A stretch of DNA of 64,000 nt from Halisarca cf. caerulea (lineage: Eukaryota > Porifera > Demospongiae > Chondrillida > Halisarcidae): contig CAUJGJ010000397.1 of assembly GCA_963170055.1 (NCBI GenBank), positions 11,369,301 through 11,433,300 of the forward strand, given 5' to 3'. Positions 31,918 to 47,487 of this stretch are shown in pieces. The notes beneath the pieces were generated by a model. That model worked only from the letters and a program-made list of their open reading frames with translations, made no database searches and was not told the DNA's origin. The translations under genes and the position numbers were made by a program. The stretch's first letter is position 1. Each line of letters opens with the position of its first letter.

Positions 31918-33120
31918 CACAGGCTCATTATAGTGTGTCACGCAAAATGGCTGCCGCTTCGAAGTGGCTAAAATATTAGCGCATTTTTAGCTCAAGACAA
32001 GACATTTTCTCACTTTTTAAAATCGCTGTGTGTTTTATTGTTATTTATCGAAATATTGGTGTACAGTTTAAGCATATATACTTTATGTTTCAAAAAGGAA
32101 AATTAGCTTTGAAAAAGGTACACTTTTTGCAGCAAATGGCAAAGTCCGGACGTGTAGATGGTCTCTAAGAGCCACAAGATTATTATCAAATGAAAGAGTG
32201 GAGTTTACTTAATAAGTTATTCGTGAGCGGAAACATTATAACTCGAAATGAGATAAATATAAGGGAAAATGTAGTTTATTGGCTATAAAAATGTGAAAAT
32301 TAGGCTTTAAAATGGTTATATAATCGGCGTACCTGGTTATATCTTCTCTGCTCACGCTAAGAATGTACACAATAGCACTTTGAATCGTTCGATATCTTCT
32401 TTCAATGATATAAGTATCATCTACACGTCCGGATCACACGGTCTTTACAAGCGAGGCTTCAAAACGGCCATTTAATGGTGACATCAGTAACTATGAGCAA
32501 TTACGTCATCTGTATACTTGCTTTTGGCTCTCGCGCCGCATGGAGTCCTTCTGAAGATCCTCCAACATTCGATCGTATGCCATTCTAACTTCTATTGGAC
32601 AGTTATAGTTTTCTCAGCAAAGGAAATCCGTTTATAAAGCTTCAGTTCTGATTGATTGTCGATGGATTCGTAAAGCGAATCGGTGAGTTAAACCTCAATC
32701 ATTTTTGTTTTGAAAGTCCCAGGCCTTTAAGTTAGTTTATTGCTTTTGTGTACCTTCCAAATCTTCCCAAAATGTGCCGCACGTGTTACTTTAGTGTTGA
32801 TAATTCTTTAGAATAAGCTTAAAGTTTGCTCACAAGTACAACATTCCCGTATATAGTGACTTTTTTACGAATCTCGCATCTGCAAAGCTTACTTCTATGT
32901 ATGTGACTTGAATTTCTTGCATTTTCACAAGGAAAAAGTTGTGTTTTAATTTTTTGGTTTGCGAAATATACGTATTTCTACTGAGCGCTATGTAATGACG
33001 CATTACCACGTTTACAGATGAACAAAAGTGACGTAGGCAGAAAAGTGACAAATTCTTGAGATTCCTGAACTTTGTCACCTAAAATCCTCATTCCCTGAGA
33101 CCAACTATAATGCCCCTGTG
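31918..33120. mobile_element. CACAGG-family element, 1.2 kb derivative
   Basis: Left end CACAGGCTCATTATAGTG and right end CACTATAAT-like CAACTATAATGCCCCTGTG form TIRs matching 54435-61633. A TA duplication flanks it (31916-31917, 33121-33122). It cuts the Harbinger transposase after HNARI; beyond it the reading resumes as FANSRLSQL, the expected continuation, and only a 2-bp duplication keeps this frame. Shared internal blocks include AAAATGGCTGCCGCTTCGAA, AGTCCGGACGTGTAGATGG and GTGACAAATTC...TTTGTCACCT. No ORF of note. Confidence 0.92.
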
Positions 33121-33617
33121 TATTTGCTAATTCAAGATTGAGCCAACTCTAGCAGCAGGAGAAGATTCCTGCCTGTAGGAGAAGTGTACTGGAAGACAAT
33201 GACCCTATCCAAGTGTATTTATTGGGAGATACAGCATATCCTCTGATGCCGTATTTAATGAAAGAATACACAAATGGAGGTTCAACTGTACAGGAGCAAT
33301 ATTTTGGATATAAGCTATGTAGTGCCAGGAATGTTATCAAGTGTGCATTTGAACGCTTGAAAGCAAGGTTCAGCGCTCTCAGGTGTGCAATGGACATTAA
33401 AATTGATGACTTGCCATTCGTAATTTATGCCTGCTTAGTCCTGCACAACTATTGCGAAATGAATGGGGAATCTGTGAATGAAGAAAAGGTGCAATCTGTA
33501 ATTGCATACGAAAGGGATTTCCAACCAGTGATGACATCAAGGGGATATGCTACTGGTTGTGATGAAACAGAGGGAAAGAAAGTCAGGAGAACCTTGACAA
33601 AGTACTTTGACCCATAA
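33121..33617 (+). pseudogene. HARBI1-like: Harbinger transposase, C-terminal part
   Basis: Continues the transposase after the insertion: FANSRLSQL, an in-frame TAG (33151-33153), then VYLLGDTAYPLMPYLMKEY with the second catalytic Asp and ARNVIKCAFERLKARF with the Glu region, closing with VIYACLVLHNYCEMN. This is the DDE_Tnp_4-type C-terminal half. Confidence 0.88.
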
Positions 33618-33730
33618 CACAGCTGAAATTGAAGTTCATTTAGGAGTATACATTGTAACATCAACTAGAATAGTAAAACATTACAAACAAAACTGTAAAG
33701 TACTTAATTGCATTATAATTATGTTTACGT

Positions 33731-34560
33731 CTAAGAGGAGTAATTATTGTTATTATTGGGTGGCATTTGGTTTGTGGGAATAGGACCTGGTTCTGGTACA
33801 TGAGAGTTGAGCCCGGAGTGCTGAGCACCATCCATACAAGATCCAGGACCAGGAGGTGGCAGTACAGTATACGGGTAAGGTGTGTATACTTGTGGCTGGT
33901 GATGGGTTGGCGGCGGGAGCAAAAAAGTCTTCAATAAAGAAAAGCCATCAGCAATGGAGCCACTGATCTTTTCCATACTGGAAAACAGTTGTGATATGTT
34001 GTCTTGATGCTGCTTCTCTGTTCTTTCCATCTGCTCAACTAGCTTATTCTTTAATGCCAACTCCTCTCTAGCTACTCCAACAAGCTGAGCATCCATAGGA
34101 AGCTTTCGCTTCATCTTGGCTTGCCTGTAGTCCTTCAGTGTACTGTCTAGCAGTTCCCTTCTCTGATTAACAGTGCTTGAAGGTACTACTTGCCTGTCAT
34201 CAGATTCTGTTGGAGTGGCGGTGATATCTGGTTCTGTGCATGGTGTCCCAGGTACGCTCCCATTCTCATCAGGCTCAGTACTGTGGTGAATTAGATGGAG
34301 GATCCACATCTGTTATATCAGAGGTTTCCAGACCGCCTTCAATTTGCTCGGTAGCTGGACTACCACCCCAGATTTTGTCGCATAGCTCGTAGTAGAGGAG
34401 AACTACGCGGCCGTGACCACTCCTTCGCCCTGAATCAACGGCTTTTCTGTATTTTAGGCGAATATTTTTAAGCTTAGTTGTTAGAATAGCCTTCGTTAAT
34501 TCTTTGTTAATTCTTCCTTTGTGTGGGAATACTCCTTCGCTAGTAGTGCAGCCTTCGTTA
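33731..34560 (-). pseudogene. Harbinger accessory Myb/SANT-like protein, N-truncated
   Basis: Second gene of PIF/Harbinger elements, convergent with the transposase. The minus strand reads KGRINKELTKAILTTKLKNIRLKYRKAVDSGRRSGHGRVVLLYYELCDKIWGG in pieces (34520-34370), a Myb/MADF-like helix pattern. After a frame change near 34290 follow an acidic linker, a coiled-coil-like segment (VAREELALKNKLVEQMERTEKQHQ) and a Pro/Asn-rich tail ending at 33731. The N-terminus is lost at a junction with the RecQ remnant near 34560. Such proteins help the Harbinger transposase bind DNA and enter the nucleus. Confidence 0.7.
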
Positions 34561-35900
34561 GTAGTCCTTTGCAGGACTGAAATGTATAACCTGGGCAATG
34601 TCTGGACAATCCAACCCCATCCCAAATGCTTCAGTGCAAAAAACAACCCGCGCAATGCCATTCTCTTGTATGAAGTGACTAATCACCATTTCTTTCAATT
34701 CTGGGCTACTTTCTGACATGAAAACGTCTGCAATCCTGTTAAAAGATAAGTTCTGTGGTACATATGTTGGCATTTTCATCATACTTCATCGTATATTGCC
34801 TAACCTTAATCCAGGTATGTTCGTTGGTAGCCCAGGTGGGGAAGTGAAGGCATCTCCTAGCAGATTGGCCATGAGCCCCACAGCATACCACAGTCTTCAC
34901 ACCTGTATTGTAACATTTGAGTGCATGGTAGTGAATTTTCATCCTTTTGTGTAGATGTACACATTATCTATTAAGAACCTACCTTCTACAGAACACAATT
35001 GTTTTTGGATACCGTATTCCTTTGTGTTGTATTCCTTTTGCCAACAACGATGCCAATTTTTCTACTGATGTTTGTGGTAAAACACCATAGAAAATATTTG
35101 ACTTGTCAGGCGTTTCATCTACAAAGACTGGATCAGACATGTGAAGACGTTGAAGAATGACATCTCTTGTGTGGACAGATGCAGTGGCTGTCATGGCAAC
35201 AATAGGTACTGCTGCTCTGATCAGACTCCTCAGAACTCCCAGCTTGCCATATTCTGGTCGGAAGTCGTTCCCCCTGCAAATACAAAATACTGCATGGTCA
35301 AACACCAATAACACATTCTGATATTGATAAATAGAATCTGATCTGAATATAAAGGTAATGTCACATGCACTACTTCCATTTTGCTAACCATTTAGATACA
35401 CAATGTGCCTCATCCACCACTACAGCTGCTAGATTCTCCTCATACACTTTGCTCATAAGCATTGCATGTGTCTGGGGGTTTCCCAGTAAGGTTTCGGGAC
35501 TGGCAAGGACGCATTGCACACGACCCGATACTACAGCTTCGATCACTGACTGATCTGTCTGTGCAGTGACTAGAAAATCGGCTGTTAAACCCATTTCCCT
35601 GAGCCTCCGCCTCTGATCCATCATCAGGGAAATCAAGGGGCAAACGATAAGAACTATGGCTTTCATTTGTGGACCAGTTCTTTCATGCAGATGGTCGAAA
35701 GTGCGGGGAAGAACACCCGTTACGATTGTTTTCCCGTAACCAATAGGTAGTCTGACAAAGACGTTCTTCCCGCGAAGAATTGCCAAAGCCGCATCTCTCT
35801 GCTTTAATTTTAGTGTGCGGTGTGGAACGTGAAGCTCCTCAAAAGATTCCTGCAGTGCGTCTTCCACCGTAACTTTGCTCCGCTGAGCCATTTTTAGCAC
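34558..35900 (-). pseudogene. RecQ-like helicase remnant
   Basis: SF2 RecQ-family helicase with introns. Exon 1 (35900-35390) carries RLPIGYGKTIVTGVLP (Walker A, GYGKT) and VVVDEAHCVSKW (DEAH). The intron 35389-35274 has GT...AG and leads into GNDFRPEYGKL...VAMTATAS, ending KTIVFCRR at a GTAGGT donor (34977). A short middle exon (about 34890-34805) reads LLGDAFTSPPGLP and needs one frameshift. The last exon (34738-34560) has FGMGLDCPDIAQVIHF and then stops at a junction with Harbinger DNA, losing motif VI. It resembles the RecQ gene at 59121-60822, so it may be the helicase partner of the DUF6589 gene at 18590-31011. Confidence 0.85.
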
Positions 35901-36021
35901 CTATCGCTTGGTTCGCGCATCTGAGCATAGCATATTCATTAATTATTGTCAAGCACTTACAATTTGAGGTTGTCTACCAATTCACTTGACTCCGCCCCCA
36001 TGCAACAGTTTTGTATGCCAT

Positions 36022-36091
36022 CTTTGCCAGACCCAAACCTCTCCTTCGTACAGAAGGATCGAAGAGGTTTGGGTCAGGCTACGGGAGACTA
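36022..36091. repeat. TAGTCTCGC-type palindromic MITE
   Basis: CCAGACCCAAACCTCT pairs with AGAGGTTTGGGTCAGGC, ending GGGAGACTA; a 70-bp foldback in which the inner arms are also complementary. Confidence 0.7.
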
Positions 36092-36099
36092 CATGTGTA

Positions 36100-36909
36100 C
36101 CATGTCTCATGCAGTGTGTTTTGCACACATGTACATTCTCAGTGTGTGTGTGTATTACACGGTCTGTCTTTTGTACACATGTGCGTGAGTTTTGTATGCG
36201 AGTAAATGTCTCAGTGTTTGTTTTGTACATGTGTACATGTACGTTTCAGTGTGTGTGTGTATACATATACTGTAACTTGTGTAAGCATGTGTGCAATTCG
36301 TGTTTTATGTATGTTTTTAATTATTTATATGTATAGTATGTGCATGTTTGTGTCCATACATGTACTCTGCTTGAGTATTATATATTAGCCATGAAAGACA
36401 ATTATTATTCATTTTGAGCAAGATGCAAATGTAATCTTCATTGTACAATTCTTCATTAGCTCTGTTTTATCACATTCCACAATTGACATTTCCAATTTCA
36501 TTGCAAACTATTTATATTATTAAATGTAAGTTCTCTGTAATCGTCCCTTTTCTATTGAACTATTGTACATATAACTCCACAATCTTGTACATGCAGTATA
36601 TACACAAACACTAACACTTACTGACACATGCATATACACAAACACACAGACACACAGATACATGGTATACACACACAAACACACCCGTACACCCACATCA
36701 CCCACACAAATACATGGCACACGTACACATAAATTCACAAACTATTGGCAAACATACATAAACACACATGCATAGTATTATATACACACAAAATGCCATA
36801 CACAAACATAAAACAGACACCAAGTCAATACATGGATAAAGCATGTACATGACAATGAACACACCTGCAAACAGCCCATTTATGATATGATGCAGCTAAT
36901 ACATAAAAT

Positions 36910-36984
<75 letters not shown>

Positions 36985-37424
36985 CAGAATAAAACCAAAT
37001 TGTGGTTAAAAGGTCTATAATACTAGCGATAGCGACACAAACATGCACATGCACATGTGCACTCGTAAACACACAAACACACATGAACATATCATATACA
37101 CATATACAAACACAAACACAAACACAATACATATACATATTGTACATAAAGAACAACATAAGTATAATGCATTAATGTACACACAATGTCATACAAACAC
37201 ACACACACACACGGAATAAAACCAAATTGTGCCTAAAAGGTCTATACTACTAGTGATAGCGACACAAACATGCACATGCACATGTGCACACAAACTCTCA
37301 AACACACACATGAACATATCATATACACATGTACAAATACAAACACAAACACTTACATATGCATATTGTACATAGTGAACAACATAAGTATAATGTAGTA
37401 ATGACCACAAACACACACTGTGTA

Positions 37425-37468
<44 letters not shown>

Positions 37469-37702
37469 GAGACAGACAGACAGATACACTAACTACATGG
37501 AAACATACGTATATCTCATATACACACACACATGGAATACCAAATTGTGACTTAAAGGTCAACAACATAAGTATAATGTATTAATGTACATACACAAACA
37601 CACACTGTACACACACACACACTCACACACACACACACACACAGTTGCACCAACTACATGCACACACGCACACACACACACAGTTGCACCAACTACATGC
37701 AC

Positions 37703-37761
<59 letters not shown>

Positions 37762-38193
37762 TGCACATACAGACAACAAAAGTGAATTCCAACCATAAAG
37801 TCTACACACAAACATGCACATGTGCAGGCATACGCTCACAAACACACACACACACACACACTATACATTGTCCACTACTGGAGATAACAACACAAACATG
37901 CACATGTGCACACAAATTCACAAACACACACACACACACACACACACATACGTATCATAAACATTTGCAAAACTACATGTACAAACACATCACACACAAA
38001 CACACACATATGCGCAACTACTCACACAGACAACAAAACTAAATTCCAAATATCAAGTCTACAAACAAACATGCACATGTGCACACATACATTCACAAAT
38101 ACATACATGATACACCCTTTTCCAATTGTAAACACACACACATTACACATGTACAAAACTACATGTACAAATGAACTGCTTCACACACCATAA

Positions 38194-38253
<60 letters not shown>

Positions 38254-38257
38254 TCAT

Positions 38258-38313
<56 letters not shown>
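36100..38313. repeat. GT/CA-rich satellite region with longer subrepeats
   Basis: First GT-rich, then CA-rich. Besides pure (CA)n runs (36908-36968, 37431-37460, 37707-37758, 38196-38313) it holds diverged tandem units of about 190-230 bp. These are recognised by AAACCAAATTGTG at 36990 and 37218 (and a shortened CCAAATTGTG near 37540) and by CAACATAAGTATAATG near 37152, 37380 and 37563. A 39-bp unit with CAGTTGCACCAACTACATG occurs twice near 37640 and 37680. All long frames here are Cys/Val or His/Thr dipeptide translations without meaning. Confidence 0.85.
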
Positions 38314-38319
<6 letters not shown>

Positions 38320-38366
38320 TAGTGTACACTACTAATAGCGACACACACATGCGTATGTACATACAT

Positions 38367-38404
<38 letters not shown>

Positions 38405-39984
38405 TTCAAATTGCAAACACACGTAGACGCAGGTAATATCGGGAAGCGGGTAATTCCGGAAACTGTCGTGTACTTTGCAATCTTTGCAGTAGATTGTTTG
38501 GAAGAAAGTGGAATAGAATAGACCCAAATTAATATATCAACTACCCTCTCACCACCTTCAGCTATTCAGTCAACTAACTGAAAAGTATACGGAATTCCCA
38601 AAATTACCAGCTTCTCGGAATTACCTGCTTTTACCTTACACATTACACATATACACAGAAATGAATGTAAAACCAAACATGCCTCACAAAGAACACACAC
38701 AACAACGTATGCTGTAACCATATGTAGACCTGTAATAACAAAGGTGATCTCTCCCACATAGCCACACACACATACAGAGACACACACCACCTCTTAATAA
38801 AAAGGTTCAACGCTTACGAAGGCACAAACGACCGAAGAACGAGACCCAACGAAAATAATCTGCTGTACTAGTCGAGGAAGTATTCTACGTGGCCAACGTG
38901 CTCTGGCGTACAACAACCTTTGAGCCCAATGCATGGTTATGCAACAGTTCCGCCGCAAGCAATAGCAATAAATACTTGCTTACCATGCTCCGCAGTATGG
39001 CGAGACTTTATCAAACCCGAGAAATGTGCTCAGAAACACAGAGAAAGACAAAGAAAATCAAAGGACCAGTCGAGAACGGCTTTCCGATGAAGAACAGCTG
39101 CAAAATCACTGGAATTCTGTTTTGCGCATTCGCGGCGGCATTTTAGTGAGTGCAAAGGACATAGTCTGACGTGGCCAGACCCATTCTCGCCGTGTCAAGG
39201 AAGGAATGAGTCTGGCTACGTCAGACTAGGTTGGACAATTTGCAGGGAACTGTACGGTATTGGCGCTAATTATCGCGGGGCGTATATTTCGCAATTGACA
39301 AACTTGGCTGTAATTCACGATTTTATTTTCGCAAATGCACCATACTCTACTATTGTATTAGACAACTAGTCTCTGTATCTAATAAAATATTTGCGCTTGA
39401 ATTTCCAAGAATGCCGCCTTATTCATGAAAATAAGCAGCTATACGGTACTCAAAACATGCTTAGGGCCGCAATAACCTGTATTCAATATCAGTTATTTGC
39501 TCATTACAGACTACTCATGTAATCATCATTATATTGTACAACCATAATTATTAATATTACTAGTAAACACATTGGGTAGGGTCGAGTATCAATGGTAAAC
39601 AACATGATAAAGTAATGATAAAACACTAGGATGATTGAACATGTACATAGTAATATATAATATAGGTTTTGACACACACAAATTACTAAAATAAACATAT
39701 ACACGAGAAAAGGTGGTGTAAATTGTCAAGAACAAAACTTCAGTTTGAAGTGTTCCCATTCCAGCCTGGATGATGACGGACAACCACTGAAGAAGTTAGG
39801 TATACCATTTTGCCTCTCTTGTTGCTATTCTCAGCCTCTTTTCCAAGTCCTTGGGGAAAGCCTGGGATGATGATACAATTCCATTAACACAAGTACACAT
39901 ACTCAAATACACACACACACACACGCACATACATATATACACACAATATTAAACATACACACATACACATACAACTCAGATGAG

Positions 39985-40028
<44 letters not shown>

Positions 40029-40344
40029 TGCATTCACAAATGCACCCACACATACACATGCACTCACACACACACACTGAACATACACAAATTCATTGAG
40101 GTATATGTATACATATATTATTATATACATACAATATATACATAAATATGTATTATGCACATGCAACTCACACGATTATACCATGATTATACACCCTACC
40201 ACCCACCCATCCCCCCCACACACACAAACACAGAGACATCCAAATATAGACAATCACACTCTCACCAATTGCCTTCAGTGCTTCTAGTCTATTCTTCTGA
40301 ACATGAAAAGAACTAACAATCAACAATGAGACCACAAAATCATA

Positions 40345-40402
<58 letters not shown>

Positions 40403-40434
40403 ACTGACACACACACACACACACACACAATACT

Positions 40435-40521
<87 letters not shown>

Positions 40522-40525
40522 TCAT

Positions 40526-40577
<52 letters not shown>
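38314..40577. repeat. 2.26-kb tandem duplication, unit 1
   Basis: From AGTAAATAGTGTACACTAC to the end of a (CA)n run. Repeated almost base for base at 40578-42796; landmarks are offset by 2264 bp at the start and 2262 bp later because one CA is missing in unit 2. The unique part contains a TAGTCTGAC palindrome (39162-39228) but no recognisable gene. Confidence 0.92.
39162..39228. repeat. Palindromic MITE in duplication unit 1
   Basis: TAGTCTGACGTGGCCAGACC pairs with GTCTGGCTACGTCAGACTA; 67 bp. Duplicated at 41424-41490 as part of the larger duplication. Confidence 0.75.
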
Positions 40578-42798
<2,221 letters not shown>

Positions 42799-42869
42799 GC
42801 CACAGGAATATGCTCAAACCATAGATACTATAAACAACACACAAATGCGAGCTCAAATACACGCATAAA

Positions 42870-43783
42870 TAATCAAAGAAATTCTTTTACTGAAGTTCTA
42901 CTCTTATTAAAACACTTTGCATACACGTTCAAGCATTCGAAAACGGTTAGGTAAAGAAATAGAGCTTTTAAAAGAGTAATCTTACCTATTTCTTTCTCGA
43001 AAATTCTCTTTGTCTCGATATACTCCCACGGTAATGCTTCAAGGTTTTGTCTTCCATCCAAGGACGTATTCGTCTCAATGCCTAGTCAACGTCCTCCACT
43101 TTGTTAGATGAAGCCTAAACAAACATATAGACACAAGATCACACACACGTAGGCGAACATATCCACTAAAGTACATAAAGAAATACTTTAACTAAAGGCC
43201 TACTAGTATTAAACCACACCAAAACACATTTCATACATGTTCAAGCATTCCAAAATGGTTCACCAGTCATCTTACCTGTTTCCGAAGCTTTCTTGAAGAT
43301 TCTCTTCGTCTTCATACACTTCCGCAGTAACGTATAGTAAAATTTCGAGGTTTTGTCTTCATCCATTAATGATTTCCTCTTAATCGCTACGTCCAAGTTC
43401 TCTTCCATGTTAGACGAGGCGACAAAACTGCTTTCGTTAGTATTCGAGTCCTTCTAAAGCTTTTTGAACGAAGACAACACCTTTTGACGAGGCGGTTTAC
43501 CTCTGAAGCTTGAAGGCACATGGAAATTCTTTGTGCGAGTTCAAACTTCGCAACCAAGTCCTAAACCCACTCTTTAGGTCTTTAAGATTCTTTGATGACG
43601 AAAACAGAAACAAAGACACAAAGTTCACTGAAAATAACCGCGAGACCCGATTACTGCCTGAATGTCTGCCATGTTGTTGACATATATATATCTATATATA
43701 TATATACACATCGTTACGGACATTCGGACACTTCTGGTAAAAGTAAAAATAATATAGGGGCCGCCTTTGGCGGCCCAAAAATA
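42870..43783 (-). repeat. Left arm of a mirrored inverted repeat with exon-like units
   Basis: Inverted, diverged copy (roughly 75-80% by eye) of 47368-48210. Read on the minus strand from 43783: a GC hairpin (GGGCCGCC/GGCGGCCC), a CGGAC block, (TA)n, then an exon-like stretch ending TTCGGAAACAG before GTAAG (donor 43275-43271). An intron-like stretch ends in TTTGTTTAG, and a second exon-like block (43114-42986) is followed by a further GTAAG. The same junction motifs sit at matching places in the right arm. No convincing ORF; possibly a non-coding transcript. Confidence 0.7.
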
Positions 43784-44950
43784 CTCATTCCATCAATAAA
43801 ATGAAATGCATCCATTCCTTTGTGAATTTCTTCATACGCAATTTGACGCTTAAAAAGAAATTCATTAATGATGACACTTGAAATTGTAGATTCTTTTGTA
43901 GATATCTGCAATATTCAAGCATGAGAACAGGCAAATAATGACTATAGTAACAATCTAGCAATTTGCTTGCAAATATTAAACTCATATCTAGTACAGAACA
44001 ACACCCACTGTTGGCAATGAGCTCTATCACATCTGGGTCAAATTGCAGATACTCCAAACCAGCAGCATCTGCATCTTTAATCTAAATTGTGCATATAAAC
44101 TATTGTAATGATATTATATAATAGTCAGACCACAGACCTTGAAATTACCAATTGTGAGCATCTCTACAAAAATAGTCTACTACTGCACATTGTGTGTTTA
44201 TGTTTCTTGGATTTAAATGGGCTTTTCTTGTTGATTTCAAGTTATGCCGGATGTCCAGTACCTGTTGATAGCTTCTTACTTTGCAAGTTATGTAATACTA
44301 TATATATATATATTATACCAATAGTTCTTATAGACCTCACCTGATATGGTTTCATTGGAAATCAGCAAACTTTAGTATGAGAAGTGCATTATTCTGTATA
44401 CTTCAATGTTACTACGTTATTAGTGTAAACATGGTGCCATGACGCTGATGTTATTTTGTCTACTGTTTGTTTGCTAAATGTTTTTCATGATTTTAACATT
44501 ATCATCCAACAGTTACAGTAAAGTATATCTCTTAACGACTTCAAAGACCTGTAATTGATTTTGCTTTCAAAACACGCAAGCTGTGCACATACAGTATCTG
44601 CATATTAAAAATTGGAGTACTTCCAGAAAATACATAAGTTATCGCAACTCAAAAACAACAAATTGTGTGTGCTTGCACTTTAAGGATTACTCTTAGGCTA
44701 CTAAAGATGAGAATCACAAACTTACAAAGGCGAAAAACGAAAATTTCACTTATTTCACACAAAGCCATGTTTTGCCTCAGTTACACTTTTAAATTTAATA
44801 TGTGAACAGAGCAATAGAGGGCTGTTTTCACAGAGTCACCCATAAAAAGGTTTGCCATATGTGACTCTTAGTTTAAACACAAGAAAAACAAAAAATTAAA
44901 AGTAAATGTATAAGTAAAAACATTCTGATTCAGAAATACATGCAGGTATG

Positions 44951-45125
44951 CAGTGGGCTCTGGTTTATCCAACGTCATCTATTTCCCCCCCATAAATGTG
45001 TGGGATAAGCCATGCAGATGTTGGATAAACAGGTGGAATTGTGTACAGTTTAGTGAGTCAGGGATTCACAACTGAGTGTTGGATTATAATGGGTTTTCTG
45101 GATAAACCAGTGTCAGATAAATCCA
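44951..45125. repeat. Candidate pogo/Tigger-like MITE
   Basis: Left CAGTGGGCTCTGGTTTATCC and right GGATAAACCAGTGTCAG are imperfect inverted repeats. The CAGT...TTATCC pattern resembles pogo-type termini. Low certainty. Confidence 0.4.
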
Positions 45126-46502
45126 TCTATAGATGTGACTAGCTGTATATACATTGTCACAGTCAATTTTGGAGATAGGCACACGCACAGTATACTACAA
45201 GTTAACCTTTCATTGACTGCGTGCACGATTTTTCGCATACCCATTATCGACTGAAGACCACTTTAGTGGCTCTAGCCTCGCTACCCGACTTTAATCCATT
45301 TTGTACTTCCACAACTACCACATGTGGGACATGTCCAGATTTGTTATGATAGCATTCCTTAGTTTGCATAGCAAGGAATTTGTTATTATTCAGTGCCGAT
45401 AAAATATTAGTCACACGTTTATCTTGTGGTTGAGGCTGTTATCCGGGCGTATACAAGTGCTAAGGCCAAGGTATATATAGTAACGTTTTCCTCATCACAT
45501 GCTAGTTAATGCTAGCATGTGACTCCAGTGAATCGTCTTCAGAAATTTAGTTTTCTGCTGGGTGATAGATGAGGGAACAAGCTAGCAACGGTTTGTTAGA
45601 ATCAACTGTGAGTTATTTGCGCTATACAACTTATCCATGTAGGTTTTTGCTCCAATCTCGAGTTATAGGTGCTTGAATGTTACCATTTTAGGGCTGCTTT
45701 CACTGATCTGGGCTTTCAAGAAGATTGGCAAAATACCCAACATGGAAAAGTTAGCAAATACTTTGCTAGAGCAATTTATGAGAAAAATGTCTTAGAAAGT
45801 GTTCCACCAGTTATCACCCTGAGCATTTCATTCTTGAATAGGGGTCGGGAAAACCATTCTAGCTGCTTTAGTATTCATATGAGATGCTCGGAATGGTAAC
45901 ATTTGAGAAGTTCACATGTCTGCCTACTAGTACAGCCTTATCTTGATACTCTAAAGCTTCTACAAGTTAAGAAAAGTGCTTGTAAAAAAGACCAACATTT
46001 TCACACCTAATTAGCGTGGACAAGACCCACATACGATGCCAGAAGACTTTTCGAACATCTATAATGCTTTCTCAATCCTTTCAAGGCGAAATTGTTCACA
46101 TGAAGAGAAAATCATGCGTCTTCAATTCTTCTGTATCTAGGAGTGGCCATTTGATTTTGTGGTTAGCTCCGCATAGTTACGTAAATCCATCCTATATGTG
46201 CGTTACTTGGCATACACTTGCATTTTTGTAAAAACTTTAGACCCTTTTATACTAATCCCTAGTGGTTGTATTAGAATGAAACTAGGCTTGGGAGCTCAAT
46301 GTGTTTCCGCTAACTGCAGACCAGAGGGCATGTATTGCCTGAGGGGCAAGGTTAGTAACATGTTACTCCCAATAAAAGTCCTGTAGTAACTAATTTATTA
46401 CAAGAATATACACCCTAAAAGCTAGGTGAATTCATGTACATATCAGCAAGAATGGCAAAGCAATCACAGCTACAGCTGAGAACAAAGGATTTACTTGCGG
46501 GT

Positions 46503-46631
46503 AGGTTGTTGTCTATTTATCTCAACAAATTACGCACGTCAATTTGTTGGCAAAAATAATTGCAAAGTTTTGCCCTCTTGAGCCTCTTCAGACTATGCTT
46601 ACAAAACTGAACAGGTAAATAGACAACAACC
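46503..46631. repeat. 130-bp foldback
   Basis: AGGTTGTTGTCTATTTATC near 46503 and GTAAATAGACAACAACCT near 46614 are inverted repeats around about 90 bp. Confidence 0.65.
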
Positions 46632-47367
46632 TGCTAATGCTCAGCATGTCAACTAACTTCTATCAACATATTTACTTGCGGGCTCTAAAGTTTGGTTTGA
46701 TGTCACCAGCGCTAGATGACAAAGATAAAGCAATCACAGGCAGTCCTGTATGCTGCTAACAATGATTCACCTACACAATGTAAAGTTCTGTTTAAATTCA
46801 CAATAGATTACAAAGACTATTATACAGGAGCAGATGCAGAAAATACTGATTGGTTTCCTTGATAAGATCCCAATATTGTAGTGTAATGCAACTAATGCCT
46901 TGAAATGACTGTGACTTACAAGATGGGATCTGATTGTGAGATTACAGCTCTTTGGCACATTTATGTAGTGAGAATACACCTAAAACCGTTACTTTTGAGT
47001 ACAATTCATGAATAAATAAGCTGCTTTACCATTCACAATTATTCTGATGGCACTTGTGATGTCAGATAATGTAACAAAAGATGGCGATTTTAATATCTTA
47101 GCGATTTTTAAGCCCTTTTCCTCAAATAGAGGTTGCTAGAACTTCTTTTAGAGAATATATTCTCCACATAACTCCGCTGAAGTGGTATCTTGCTACTTCT
47201 GCTTTCATGGGAATTGAATACTGCTTTAACAGCTCTTTTGAAGAATTCCAAAGCTTGGGGTAGCTTGACTGGCTTCTGGAAACCACAGAAACACCCCTAA
47301 AATCTGCCCCTGCTATAAGGAGTTAACTTGAAGCTATGTGTCCAAAAACACCACACTAAAGGTGCAT

Positions 47368-47444
47368 TATTTTTGGGCCACCGAAGGCGGCCCCTATATT
47401 GTTTTTACTTTCACCGGAAGTGTCCGGAACGTCCGTAACGATGT

Positions 47445-47487
<43 letters not shown>

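Larger units (their letters stand above)
43784..47367. other. Centre of the mirrored repeat, no gene seen
   Basis: 3.6 kb of AT-rich unique sequence between the arms. Short frames do not resemble known proteins. It holds a candidate pogo-like MITE (44951-45125), a small palindrome CACATGCTAG...CTAGCATGTG near 45490-45520 and a 130-bp foldback (46503-46631). Confidence 0.6.

Noticed and set aside
36906..38313. Regularly spaced repeats that could suggest a CRISPR array
   Set aside because: Dinucleotide satellite with variable units in a eukaryotic genome; no constant repeat and unique-spacer pattern.
36896..38527. Many Cys/Val-rich frames
   Set aside because: Direct consequence of (GT)n/(CA)n; no codon structure or domain.
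38889..39146. 85-codon frame repeated exactly at 41151-41408
   Set aside because: Repeated only because the 2.26-kb unit is duplicated; composition and lack of a family argue against a gene.
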